This document shows, in pieces, positions 41,961 through 50,512 of a stretch of DNA of 64,000 nucleotides (the first letter of the stretch is position 1; the number at the start of each line of letters is the position of its first letter). Source of the stretch: Blastococcus capsensis (GTDB lineage: Bacteria > Actinomycetota > Actinomycetes > Mycobacteriales > Geodermatophilaceae); assembly GCF_030165005.1 (NCBI RefSeq), contig NZ_JASNNW010000001.1, forward strand, positions 310,001 through 374,000, written 5' to 3'. The translations under genes and the position numbers were made by a program. The notes under the pieces were generated by a model that saw only the letters and a list, made by a program, of their open reading frames with translations, was not told the DNA's origin and did not search any database.

Positions 41961-43249
41961 CACAGACTGCATACCCTTGGCCGGTCCGCCGTCTCCAGGA
42001 CGTCGCGGCGGTCCGGGCCGGACGCACTCCGAGCAAGCTGGAGGCGTGGCTGGCCGACCGACCACGCGACGACCGTACGGTGCCGTTCTACAAGGTCGGC
42101 GACATGAACGCTCATGCGTCGGAGTTGAAGCTGGCGCGCACATATGTTGCGCCCGACGAGTTGGCGACCCTGGGTCTCGAAGAGATTCCGGTGGGCAGCA
42201 GCGTGTTCCCCAAGGTGGGTGGAGCAGTACTCACCAACAAGAAGCGATTGGTCACCGCCCCCGGCGCCGTTGACCTCAACACCATGGCGATCGTGCCTGG
42301 GGAAGCCCTGGAACCGCGCTTTCTGCGCGCTTGGCTGGAGCGTCTGGACCTGCGGACTCTGGTCGACGGGTCAGTGCTGCCTCAGATACCGAAATCTCGG
42401 ATCCAGGCGCTGTTGATCCCCGTGCCAGGCGTCAGTGAGCAGCGGCGCATCGTCGACCTGCTGGAGGACCACCTTTCCCGACTCGACGCGGGAACGTCCC
42501 TCTTGTCTGCGGCCGAACGTCGCTCCGAGGCCTGGATGCAGGCGGTGGTGCGCGACGTCTACTCCACTCGCGCGCGGACGGAGCGGTGGCCCGTCGTCGC
42601 GCTGGAGGACTTGGCGACCACGCCCCGGGCGATCGTGGATGGTCCCTTTGGCTCGAAGCTCGCCAGTCGACACTACGCAGATGACGGCGCCCGGGTCGTG
42701 CGGCTCCAGAACATCGGGAACGGGGTCTTTCGACAGGCTGATGCCTTCATCAGCCTGGAGCGCTATGAGGAACTAGCGGGGCATGGCGTCCGGCAGGGAG
42801 ATGTTGTGGTTGCCTCCCTCGGCGACGACGCGCCGAGAGCCGCTGTCGTGCCAGACTTGGGCGGGCCAGCCATTGTGAAGGCGGACTGCATCCGAGTTCG
42901 CCTGGACGACGGCATCCAACCCGAGTGGGTCGTGTGGGCATGCACGTCGCGGGAACTCAAGACCTGGGCGGCCAACCGGATGCACGGCGTCGGGCGTCAG
43001 CGGTTGGGCTTGGCCGGAATTCGCAAGCTGCCCATCCCGCTCGGGCCAGCCGAGCTGCGCTCGCGCCTACTGGCCCACGTCGCTGAGCAGGCGTCGGCCG
43101 CCGAGCGTCTTCGCGCTGCGATCGAGCGGGAGCGCACCCATGCAGCCGCGATGCGTCGAGCCATCCTGGAGGCAGCGTTCTCCGGCCGGCTGACGGGGCG
43201 CAACGCGGACACCGAGATCGTCGAGGAGCTGGTAGCCGCCGGGGCGTGA
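41957..43249 (+). CDS. hsdS: type I restriction enzyme, specificity (S) subunit
   Basis: Recognises the bipartite DNA target. The 430-residue protein has two target-recognition domains (about 1-160 and 205-370), each followed by a conserved helical spacer: EQRRIVDLLEDHLSRLDAG in the middle and SRLLAHVAEQASAAERLRAAI at the end. Closing LEAAFSGRLTGR is a family hallmark. GTG start overlaps hsdR by 4 bases. The first domain carries somewhat less GC-biased codons, as expected for shuffled specificity domains. Followed by a toxin-antitoxin-like pair rather than hsdM. Confidence 0.93.
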   Translation: MTQTAYPWPVRRLQDVAAVRAGRTPSKLEAWLADRPRDDRTVPFYKVGDMNAHASELKLARTYVAPDELATLGLEEIPVGSSVFPKVGGAVLTNKKRLVTAPGAVDLNTMAIVPGEALEPRFLRAWLERLDLRTLVDGSVLPQIPKSRIQALLIPVPGVSEQRRIVDLLEDHLSRLDAGTSLLSAAERRSEAWMQAVVRDVYSTRARTERWPVVALEDLATTPRAIVDGPFGSKLASRHYADDGARVVRLQNIGNGVFRQADAFISLERYEELAGHGVRQGDVVVASLGDDAPRAAVVPDLGGPAIVKADCIRVRLDDGIQPEWVVWACTSRELKTWAANRMHGVGRQRLGLAGIRKLPIPLGPAELRSRLLAHVAEQASAAERLRAAIERERTHAAAMRRAILEAAFSGRLTGRNADTEIVEELVAAGA

Positions 43250-43316
43250 ATCCGCGTCAGGCGAGTCCGACCGCCGTGGGAGCATCGTCCCCGATTAATC
43301 GCAGGAGGTGAGTGCC

Positions 43317-44165
43317 GTGAAGCCCAACGATCTGGAGTTGAAGCTGTCCGGCCTGCCGACCCCCGACGGGGAGATCGCCCTCGCCGACCTGGTGGCTATC
43401 ACCAGTCCCCTGCAGGAGCTGGCCCTGAGAGTCGGGCGCCTCGCCGCCGACGAGGAGCGCCCCGGACGGAGCCATGCCGCCGTTGAGAACGTGGCGCGGC
43501 TGAGGCTCACCGGGGTGGTAGAAGGAAGCACCCGACTGTTGATTGCTTACGGGCAGCCCGACGTCCTCCCCATCGACGATGGTTTGGAGCAGCGCACGGC
43601 CGACCTCTTCTGGGACGTCGTCTATGCGCTTGGCTCGGACCGGAAACCCGACTGGACGACCCCGTTGATCGACGAAAGTGCTGTCCGGTTGCTCGATGGC
43701 CTGAGCCGGGCCGACGAGGTCGCGCTCGCGCGTGGTGCCGAACAACCGATGACATTCCGGCCGGCGTCGGTCGACCGGGCGCCGTGGACACGCAGCAGGC
43801 GCGTGGCGGATGAAGAGGCCACGATGGTCGGGCTGCTGGAGGCCGTCGACCTCGCGTCAGGGCGGTTCAGGCTGCGGGACGACGTCGGCAACCGGGTCCC
43901 GCTGCAGAGGGTCGTCGATCCGCACGGCGCGGCCAAGCTCGTCGACCAGAAGGTGTCCGCCACGGGTCACCCGATCCGCAGCGCGATGGGCGAGTTCCGT
44001 GGCCTCGACTCCGCGGCGCTCGAGCCGTTCGTCCTGCCGCAGGAGTGGACCGCTGATGCACGGACGGATTGGCACGCGATTCTCTCCCGTCCGGGCCCCG
44101 ATCCCGACGGCGGCGATCTCACGGACGACGAGTTCGCAGCGTTCATGGCTGCACTCGAGGGCTGA
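43317..44165 (+). CDS. unknown protein paired with PIN toxin (putative antitoxin)
   Basis: A 282-residue cytoplasmic protein with no family I recognise. Starts at GTG 43317, 7 bases after AGGAGGT. The first 120 residues show a beta/alpha pattern (LELKLSGLPTPDGEIALADLV, ARLRLTGVVEGSTRLLIAYG); the middle (about 180-240) contains VGLLEAVDLASGRFRLRDDVGNRVPL, which looks like a small beta barrel; the C-terminus is acidic and ends DDEFAAFMAALEG. Its TGA is in the same frame as, and immediately before, the PIN gene, which supports an operon and an antitoxin-like role. That role is inference. Confidence 0.6.
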   Translation: MKPNDLELKLSGLPTPDGEIALADLVAITSPLQELALRVGRLAADEERPGRSHAAVENVARLRLTGVVEGSTRLLIAYGQPDVLPIDDGLEQRTADLFWDVVYALGSDRKPDWTTPLIDESAVRLLDGLSRADEVALARGAEQPMTFRPASVDRAPWTRSRRVADEEATMVGLLEAVDLASGRFRLRDDVGNRVPLQRVVDPHGAAKLVDQKVSATGHPIRSAMGEFRGLDSAALEPFVLPQEWTADARTDWHAILSRPGPDPDGGDLTDDEFAAFMAALEG

Positions 44166-44168
44166 GCG

Positions 44169-44630
44169 ATCAGCGTTCCTGCCGCGAGTGGCGTCGTCCT
44201 GGACACCGACGTCTGGAGCCCGCTGTTCATGCCCGGAAGGAAGGCTCATCCCTCCGTCGCGCGCTGGAGAACGCTCCTGACCGGACGAACCATCGTGATC
44301 TCGGAGCAGACCCGAGCCGAGGTCATTGGTGGTCTGCTCGACGCGGGAATGGGCCCGGCTCGGGCTCGGGCCGCCATCGACCAGCTGAACCGCACGGCCA
44401 CGGTGCCAGTCGATGACGCACTCGCCGACACGTGTGCTCAGGTGTACGCCAACTGCAAGCGCATCGGACACCCGCTGCACGCCAAGGACCACACTGGCGA
44501 CCGGTGGATTGCCGCAACGGCGATCCACACTGGTCTGCCGTTGCTCTCGAACGACGGGATCTTTCGGGATGTCCCAGGCCTTGTTCTTCTGGAGCAGGCT
44601 CAGGTCGCTGATGAAGACAACGGCGGCTGA
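44169..44630 (+). CDS. PIN-domain toxin-like ribonuclease with ATC in place of a start codon
   Basis: About 153 residues if translated from ATC 44169. PIN catalytic residues are all present: first Asp in VVLDTDVWSPL, Glu in ISEQTRAEVIGG, and the late acidic pair in HTGDRWIAATAI and LLSNDGIF. The first ATG in frame (44229) lies after the first catalytic Asp, so it would give an inactive protein. No ATG, GTG or TTG occurs between the upstream TGA (44163-44165) and that Asp; ATC at 44169 stands where an ATG would be expected, one base from it. Either the toxin is silenced, or a rare ATC/CTG start or readthrough is used. Partner gene directly upstream. Confidence 0.7.
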   Translation: MSVPAASGVVLDTDVWSPLFMPGRKAHPSVARWRTLLTGRTIVISEQTRAEVIGGLLDAGMGPARARAAIDQLNRTATVPVDDALADTCAQVYANCKRIGHPLHAKDHTGDRWIAATAIHTGLPLLSNDGIFRDVPGLVLLEQAQVADEDNGG

Positions 44631-44641
44631 CGCCGCCCTGG

Positions 44642-45934
44642 TCAGGGACCGGCGCGGCTGAGGATCTCGGTGCCGTCCGGCCGGTAGGTGTGCCAGCGGC
44701 CGGTGCCGGGATCCCGCCGGATCGTGAACCCGCCTTCGTGACAGCACGTATGGTGTCGTTCGCAGAGCAGCGCCCCGTTGTCGCAGCTCGTCGGCCCGCC
44801 GTGGGCCCAGTGCACGACGTGGTGGTAGTCGCACCACTCCGGCGGGGCGTCGCAGCCGGCGAAGATGCAGTGGCCGTCACGGATCTCGAGGGCTCGCCTG
44901 ATCGCCACACTCGACGAGCGCTGGGCACGACCGACGTCCAGTGGGAGTCCGTCGGGGCCGGTGATGATCCGGACGACGCTCGCGTCGCAGGCCAGCCGGC
45001 GCGCCGTCTCGGGGTTGATCGGACCGGCCCAGCCGAGCGAACCGCCGGCGATTCCCGGAGCGCCGCGCTCGGCGCACAGCGCCATCCAGTCGATGGTCAC
45101 GCGCACGTGCGGGCGTTCGCCGCGGACGTCGGGCAGCGAGCCGCCGTCCAGAGCACCCCGCGCGAGCGCGACCAGCGCGTCGGCCTGCCGCTCCGCGTGG
45201 CTGCGGCGGTCACCGGCCGGCCGGTCACCGTTCATCAGCGCGGCGAGCGCGCTGTGCAGGTACTCGCCCCCGGCCGCATCCAGGTCGCCGCGCAGGTGAA
45301 CGCGCCCGTCGAGGCCCGACGCCATGGTGAAGCGACGGCGGGTGTCAGCAGCGTCGTCCAACGTCCCGTCGGGGTCCACCCCGGCGACCCACTGAGCCAC
45401 CCCGCGGGCCGTCTCGTTCGGCGCCGTGGCCCGTGCGAGGTCGGCCAGGATGCCGTCGGTCTCGCCGAGGTCGATCCCGGCCTCCGCCGCCTTGGCGATC
45501 CGGCCGGGCGTCATGGCCCGCGTGATGACCCGGGCGTGCGCCGCGCTGATCTCACCGGCGGCGAAGGCCGCGGCCGTCTCGGGCAGCTGCTCGAGCCGCC
45601 GCCCCGTCGATACCGTCGCCGTCGCCTGGTCGGGAGCCATCCGGCAGCTGCCGCGCAGCCAAGCCTTCATCGATGCCGCGCCGTCGCGGCGGTACGCCTC
45701 CCGGCGGTCGGCCGCGCGGACCGCCGAGGTGAGCGCGGCAGCCATCCGGTTGCTCGCGGTGACCAGGCTGCCGACGAGGTCGAGCAGGCCGTCCTCGGAG
45801 AGCTCGGAGAGGTCGACGGCGGCCAGCTCGTCGAGGGCGGACAGCAGCTCGGACACCGCGCCCCTCCTCCCTGCCGAGACCTCGTCGACGAACCCCAGAC
45901 TAGGTGGGGGGTACGACAGAAAAGTCCTGCTCAT
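44642..45934 (-). CDS. DUF222 / HNH endonuclease (13E12-type)
   Basis: A 430-residue protein of the multi-copy actinobacterial DUF222-HNH family. Residues about 30-290 are the helical DUF222 region (LLDLVGSLVTASNRMAAAL, ISAAHARVITRAM, RVHLRGDLDAAGGEYLHSAL). The C-terminus is the HNH nuclease: CIFAGCDAPPEWCDYHHVVHWAHGGPTSCDNGALLCERHHTCCHE region with paired Cys and His-Asn-His spacing (cited in parts: CDYHHVVHW, CDNGALLC, RHH). These proteins are thought to be mobile or housekeeping nucleases without a settled function. Opposite strand to the hsd genes, between the PIN gene and hsdM. Confidence 0.92.
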   Translation of the reverse strand: MSRTFLSYPPPSLGFVDEVSAGRRGAVSELLSALDELAAVDLSELSEDGLLDLVGSLVTASNRMAAALTSAVRAADRREAYRRDGAASMKAWLRGSCRMAPDQATATVSTGRRLEQLPETAAAFAAGEISAAHARVITRAMTPGRIAKAAEAGIDLGETDGILADLARATAPNETARGVAQWVAGVDPDGTLDDAADTRRRFTMASGLDGRVHLRGDLDAAGGEYLHSALAALMNGDRPAGDRRSHAERQADALVALARGALDGGSLPDVRGERPHVRVTIDWMALCAERGAPGIAGGSLGWAGPINPETARRLACDASVVRIITGPDGLPLDVGRAQRSSSVAIRRALEIRDGHCIFAGCDAPPEWCDYHHVVHWAHGGPTSCDNGALLCERHHTCCHEGGFTIRRDPGTGRWHTYRPDGTEILSRAGP

Positions 45935-46088
45935 CAGGCATATCGGTGACGATCTCGGGTGCCCCTGGGCCAGCCGGGTGAGACGACATGGCAGCGGCCG
46001 CGGCCGCCGCGACGGCCGGATCGCGACGGGCACATGCGAACATCGACCAGCGGCGCCAGCCAGGCCCCCGCAGACCACGAGGAGACGC

Positions 46089-47591
46089 GTGACCGAGGCT
46101 CGCCGGCTGGTCGACAAGCTGTGGAGCTACTGCAACGTCCTCCGCGACGACGGCGTCTCGACGATCGAGTACACCGAGCAGCTCACCTACCTGCTCTTCC
46201 TCAAGATGGCGCACGAGCGCGAGACCCGGCCGCTGAAGCCGGAGCGCATCGTCCCCGCCCACTGCTCCTGGCAGCGCCTGCTCGACGCCGACGGCGACGA
46301 CCTGGAGATCACGTACCGGCACATGCTGGAGGACCTCGCCCGGCAGCCCGGCGTGCTCGGGGTCGTCTTCCGCAAGGCGCAGAACCGAATCCAGGACCCC
46401 GCCAAGCTCAAGCGCCTGGTCGTCGACCTGATCGACAAGGAGAACTGGTCGGCGTCGGGCACCGACATCAAGGGCGACGCCTACGAATCGCTGCTGGCCA
46501 AGGGCGCCGAGGACATCAAGTCCGGCGCCGGCCAGTACTTCACGCCGCGGCCGCTGATCCAGGCCATGGTCGACTGCCTGCAGCCCACGGCGTCCGACAC
46601 CGTCATCGACCCGGCCGCCGGCACCGGCGGCTTCCTCCTCGCCGCGCACGAGTACGCGGCCCAGCACGCCGGGGACATGACGCCGGAGGAGCGGGACCAC
46701 CTGCGGGACGCGTTCGTGCACGGCATCGAACTCGTTGACGGCACGGCCCGGCTGGCCGCGATGAACCTGATTCTGCACGGCATCGGCAAGCCGAACGGGC
46801 AGAGCCTCATCGAGGTGAAGGACGCCTTGCTCGCCGACCCCGGACAGCGCTGGTCCGTCGTCCTGTCCAACCCGCCGTTCGGGCGGAAGTCCTCGATCAC
46901 CATGGTCGGCGCGGACGGGCGCGAGGCCCGCGAGGACCGCGAGATCGAGCGCGCCGACTTCATCGTCACGACGGCGAACAAGCAGCTCAACTTCCTGCAG
47001 CACATCGCCACGATCATGAAGATGAACGGCCGGGCCGCCGTGGTCCTGCCCGACAACGTGCTGTTCGAGGGCGGCGCGGGCGAGGCGATCCGCAAGAAGC
47101 TGCTCCGCGACTACGACGTCCACACGTTGCTGCGCCTGCCGACCGGGATCTTCTACGCGCAGGGCGTCAAGGCCAACGTCCTCTTCTTCGACAAGCGCCC
47201 GGCCGCCGATCACGCCTGGACCGAGCGGCTGTGGGTCTACGACCTGCGGGTCAACCAGCACTTCACGCTGAAGCAGAACCCGCTCCGGCGCAGCCACCTG
47301 GAAGAGTTCGTCAAGTCCTACCGGCCGGGGCGGCCGCGCTCCGAACGGGTCGAGAGCGAGCGATTCCGCTCCTTCTCCTACGACGAGCTCATCGCCCGCG
47401 ACAAGGCGAACCTCGACATCACCTGGCTCAAGGACGCCTCGCTGGAGGATCTCGACGACCTGCCGGCTCCCGAGGTGATCGCGCGGGAGATCGTCGACGA
47501 CCTCACCGCAGCACTCGCCGAGTTCGAGGCGGTGGCGCTCGCGCTGGAGGAGGCCGGGGGTTCGGGCATGCTGGGCTCCCTGGAGCCCTGA
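46089..47591 (+). CDS. hsdM: type I restriction enzyme, methylase (M) subunit
   Basis: N6-adenine methyltransferase that also forms the core of the restriction complex. The 500-residue product starts at GTG 46089 after GAGGAGA. The N-terminal helical HsdM_N domain has LWSYCNVLRDDGVSTIEY, YLLFLKMAHERE. SAM motif I: DPAAGTGGFLLAAHEY (Asp174); catalytic NPPF at 261-264; GQYFTPRPLI before motif I. C-terminal coiled helix ends EFEAVALALEEAG. Separated from hsdR-hsdS by the TA-like pair and the HNH gene, and must rely on its own promoter within 45935-46088. Confidence 0.95.
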   Translation: MTEARRLVDKLWSYCNVLRDDGVSTIEYTEQLTYLLFLKMAHERETRPLKPERIVPAHCSWQRLLDADGDDLEITYRHMLEDLARQPGVLGVVFRKAQNRIQDPAKLKRLVVDLIDKENWSASGTDIKGDAYESLLAKGAEDIKSGAGQYFTPRPLIQAMVDCLQPTASDTVIDPAAGTGGFLLAAHEYAAQHAGDMTPEERDHLRDAFVHGIELVDGTARLAAMNLILHGIGKPNGQSLIEVKDALLADPGQRWSVVLSNPPFGRKSSITMVGADGREAREDREIERADFIVTTANKQLNFLQHIATIMKMNGRAAVVLPDNVLFEGGAGEAIRKKLLRDYDVHTLLRLPTGIFYAQGVKANVLFFDKRPAADHAWTERLWVYDLRVNQHFTLKQNPLRRSHLEEFVKSYRPGRPRSERVESERFRSFSYDELIARDKANLDITWLKDASLEDLDDLPAPEVIAREIVDDLTAALAEFEAVALALEEAGGSGMLGSLEP

Positions 47592-47676
47592 CCGTCCCGC
47601 TGCCATCCTGGCCGCATGCGGAGGGACGGCGCGGAGGGGCCCGCCCGCCCCGCTGACCCCGGCGCCCGTCCGCGCC

Positions 47677-47698
47677 GAGCTTTATGGCGATAAAGCTC
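47677..47698. promoter_or_regulatory. 9-bp-arm palindrome upstream of pgm
   Basis: GAGCTTTAT and ATAAAGCTC, perfect 9-base arms with a GGCG centre, lie 64 bases before the pgm start. They are AT-rich against a very GC-rich background. This suggests an operator; a terminator for hsdM is a weaker alternative. Confidence 0.5.
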
Positions 47699-47761
47699 CG
47701 GCCTGGACGCCGGGAGGTGCAGATCTCGCGCGGATGCCGCCAGGGCGTCAAGATCAACGGC

Positions 47762-49396
47762 ATGAGCGACGCCCGCGCCGGACAGCCCGCCCAGCCCTCC
47801 GACCTCATCGACGTCGCCGCGCTGGTCACCGCGTACTACACCCGAGAGCCGGATCCGGCCGACCCGGCGCAGCAGGTCGCGTTCGGCACCAGCGGGCACC
47901 GTGGCTCGTCGTTCGACTCCGCCTTCAACGAGGCGCACATCCTGGCCACCACGCAGGCCATCTGCGAGTACCGGGCGGCGCAGGGGGTCGACGGGCCGCT
48001 GTTCCTGGGCCGCGACACCCACGCGCTCTCCGAGCCCGCGTGGTCCAGCGCCCTGGAGGTGCTGGCCGCCAACGACGTCCTCGTGCTCGTCGACGCCGCC
48101 GACCGCTACACCCCGACGCCGGCGGTCAGCCACGCGATCCTGCGGGCGAACGCCGGCCGCACCTCAGGCCTGGCCGACGGCATCGTCGTCACCCCGTCGC
48201 ACAACCCGCCCCGGGACGGCGGCTTCAAGTACAACCCGCCCAGCGGGGGCCCGGCTGACACCGATGCCACCGGCTGGATCGCCGACCGGGCCAACGAACT
48301 GCTGCGCGCGGGGCTCAGCGGCGTCCGGCGGGTGCCGCTCGACCAGGCCCGCTCGGGTGCGGAGACCTACGACTTCCTCGGCAGCTACGTCGACGACCTG
48401 CCCGAGGTGGTCGATCTCGAGGCGATCCGGCGGGCGGGCGTGCGGATCGGCGCCGATCCGCTCGGTGGGGCCAGCGTCGACTACTGGGCGGCCATCGCCG
48501 AGCGCCACGGCCTCGACCTGACCGTGGTGAACCCGCTGGTCGACCCCACCTGGCGGTTCATGACGCTGGACTGGGACGGCAAGATCCGGATGGACTGCTC
48601 CTCGCCGTCGGCGATGGCCTCGCTGGTCGACCGGCGGGCGGAGTTCCAGATCGCCACCGGCAACGATGCCGACGCCGACCGGCACGGCATCGTGACCCCC
48701 GACGGCGGGCTGATGAACCCCAACCACTTCCTGGCCGTCGCCATCGCCTACCTGCTCAGCCACCGTCCGGGCTGGGCCAAGGACACCGCCGTCGGCAAGA
48801 CGCTGGTGTCCAGCTCGCTCATCGACCGCGTGGTGGCCGACATGGGGCGCCGGCTGATCGAGGTGCCGGTCGGCTTCAAGTGGTTCGTGCCCGGTCTGCT
48901 CGACGGGTCGGTCGGGTTCGGCGGTGAGGAGTCGGCCGGGGCTTCTTTCCTGCGTCGCGACGGCAGCGTCTGGACGACGGACAAGGACGGCATCCTGCTG
49001 GCCCTGCTGGCGAGCGAGATCCAGGCGGTGACGGGCCGGTCCCCCTCGAAGCTGCACGATCAGCTCACCCAGCACTTCGGGAAGTCGGCCTACGCACGGA
49101 TCGACGCGCCGGCCACCCGCGAGCAGAAGGCGGCGCTGGCCAAGCTCTCCCCGGAGGACGTGACCGCCACGGAGCTGGCCGGCGAGCCGATCGTGGCCAA
49201 GCTGACGCGGGCACCGGGCAACGACGCCCCGATCGGCGGCCTCAAGGTGGTCACGGAGAACGCCTGGTTCGCCGCCCGGCCCTCCGGCACCGAGGACGTG
49301 TACAAGATCTACGCCGAGTCGTTCTCCGGCCCCGAGCACCTCGTCCAGGTGCAGCAGGAGGCGCAGGCCGTGGTCAGCGCCGCCCTGGGCGGCTGA
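47762..49396 (+). CDS. pgm: phosphoglucomutase (alpha-D-glucose phosphate-specific)
   Basis: Interconverts glucose 1-phosphate and glucose 6-phosphate. The 544-residue length equals the E. coli Pgm type. Motifs: FGTSGHRG near 40, catalytic phosphoserine in [22 protein letters not shown], metal loop [10 protein letters not shown] (near 300), substrate loop [10 protein letters not shown], and phosphate-binding [16 protein letters not shown]. Start at ATG 47762; a frame extending upstream to 47684 is unlikely. Supplies glucose 1-phosphate for glycogen, trehalose and cell-wall sugars. An M20 peptidase gene follows after one base. Confidence 0.97.
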   Translation: MSDARAGQPAQPSDLIDVAALVTAYYTREPDPADPAQQVAFGTSGHRGSSFDSAFNEAHILATTQAICEYRAAQGVDGPLFLGRDTHALSEPAWSSALEVLAANDVLVLVDAADRYTPTPAVSHAILRANAGRTSGLADGIVVTPSHNPPRDGGFKYNPPSGGPADTDATGWIADRANELLRAGLSGVRRVPLDQARSGAETYDFLGSYVDDLPEVVDLEAIRRAGVRIGADPLGGASVDYWAAIAERHGLDLTVVNPLVDPTWRFMTLDWDGKIRMDCSSPSAMASLVDRRAEFQIATGNDADADRHGIVTPDGGLMNPNHFLAVAIAYLLSHRPGWAKDTAVGKTLVSSSLIDRVVADMGRRLIEVPVGFKWFVPGLLDGSVGFGGEESAGASFLRRDGSVWTTDKDGILLALLASEIQAVTGRSPSKLHDQLTQHFGKSAYARIDAPATREQKAALAKLSPEDVTATELAGEPIVAKLTRAPGNDAPIGGLKVVTENAWFAARPSGTEDVYKIYAESFSGPEHLVQVQQEAQAVVSAALGG

Positions 49397-49397
49397 G

Positions 49398-50486
49398 GTG
49401 GCCGCCGGGGACCTGGACCGGGTCGCGCCGCTGCGCGAGCTGGTCGGTCGGGTCACCGTCTCCGGGGACCCCGTGCCGCAGCGTGACGCCATGGGGCTCG
49501 TCACCGAGGTCGTGCGGGAGGGGGCACCGCACCTGGAGGCCACCACGGGCCCGGACCGCCGCCACCCGTGGACGCTGCTGAAGACGCCGACCGATCCTGC
49601 CCGTCCCCATCTCCTGCTGGCCTGTCACGTCGATACCGTCCCGGCGGCGGATCCCGGCAGCTGGCAGCGCGATCCCTTCGGGGCCGACCTCGACGAGGGC
49701 CGGATCTGGGGCCGCGGGACCAGCGACATGAAGGCCGGTGTCGTGGCGGCTGCCGCGGCCCTGGCCGCAGCGGACCCCGAGACGCCACTGGCACTCCTGT
49801 TGACCAGCGATGAGGAGACCGGCTCGCAGGGGGCGGCGGCCGCGGCGGCTGCTCTCGCCGGGCATCGCATCGGCGCGGTGGTGGTCCCCGAGGCGACCGG
49901 CAATCAGGTGCTTCTCGGCCACCGAGGAGCACTCTGGCTGGCGGTCCGGACCGTCGGGCAGGCAGCGCACGGCAGCACTCCCGAGCGCGGCCACAACGCC
50001 GTCCTCGACCTGGTGGCATTGCTCGGGCGCGTCCGGAGGGAGCTGCCGCTGCGCACGGATCCGTTCCTGGGCGGCGAGACGTGGAATCCCGGGGTCGTGG
50101 CCGGCGGAACCGTCCCGAACATCGTCCCCGACCGCGCGGAGGTTCTGGTGGACATGCGCACCGTGGGCGACGGGCGGCAATTGCTGGCGTGGTGGCGCGA
50201 CCAGCCGGAGGTCGCCGATGTCGAGGTGCACGTCGACCTGCCTCCGGTTCGCACCGCTGCCGACGACCCCTGGGTGTCCAGCCTGCCTGCGCCGGTGCTG
50301 GCGGATCCGGCCACCTACTTCACCGACGCATCCGTGCTCGCACCGGCGGTTTCCGGCGCGCCGATCGTGGTGTGGGGCCCTGGCACGCCAGCGGTCATGC
50401 ACGCCCGCGACGAGTACGTCGAGCTGGCCGAGCTGCACCGGGCGGCCGCGCTGTTCTCCGAGGTGGCCCGCCGCTGGCCCGGCTGA
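49398..50486 (+). CDS. M20-family peptidase, DapE/ArgE-like
   Basis: A 362-residue zinc amidohydrolase. Metal ligands: HVDTVP (near 75), RGTSDMKAG with the bridging Asp, catalytic TSDEETGSQG, ligand in VPEATGN, and a C-terminal His in VMHARDEYVEL. The lid domain contains AHGSTPERGHNAV. It is most like succinyl-diaminopimelate desuccinylase/acetylornithine deacetylase, but the first strands are shorter and true DapE activity is uncertain. GTG start, one base from the pgm stop, so cotranscribed with it. Confidence 0.85.
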   Translation: MAAGDLDRVAPLRELVGRVTVSGDPVPQRDAMGLVTEVVREGAPHLEATTGPDRRHPWTLLKTPTDPARPHLLLACHVDTVPAADPGSWQRDPFGADLDEGRIWGRGTSDMKAGVVAAAAALAAADPETPLALLLTSDEETGSQGAAAAAAALAGHRIGAVVVPEATGNQVLLGHRGALWLAVRTVGQAAHGSTPERGHNAVLDLVALLGRVRRELPLRTDPFLGGETWNPGVVAGGTVPNIVPDRAEVLVDMRTVGDGRQLLAWWRDQPEVADVEVHVDLPPVRTAADDPWVSSLPAPVLADPATYFTDASVLAPAVSGAPIVVWGPGTPAVMHARDEYVELAELHRAAALFSEVARRWPG

Positions 50487-50512
50487 ACTGCGCCGGCCGT
50501 GTGGCCCGGCCG

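Noticed and set aside
47684-47761. N-terminal extension of phosphoglucomutase starting at 47684
   Set aside because: The extension starts inside the palindrome, is unlike Pgm N-termini, and ATG 47762 gives the normal family length.
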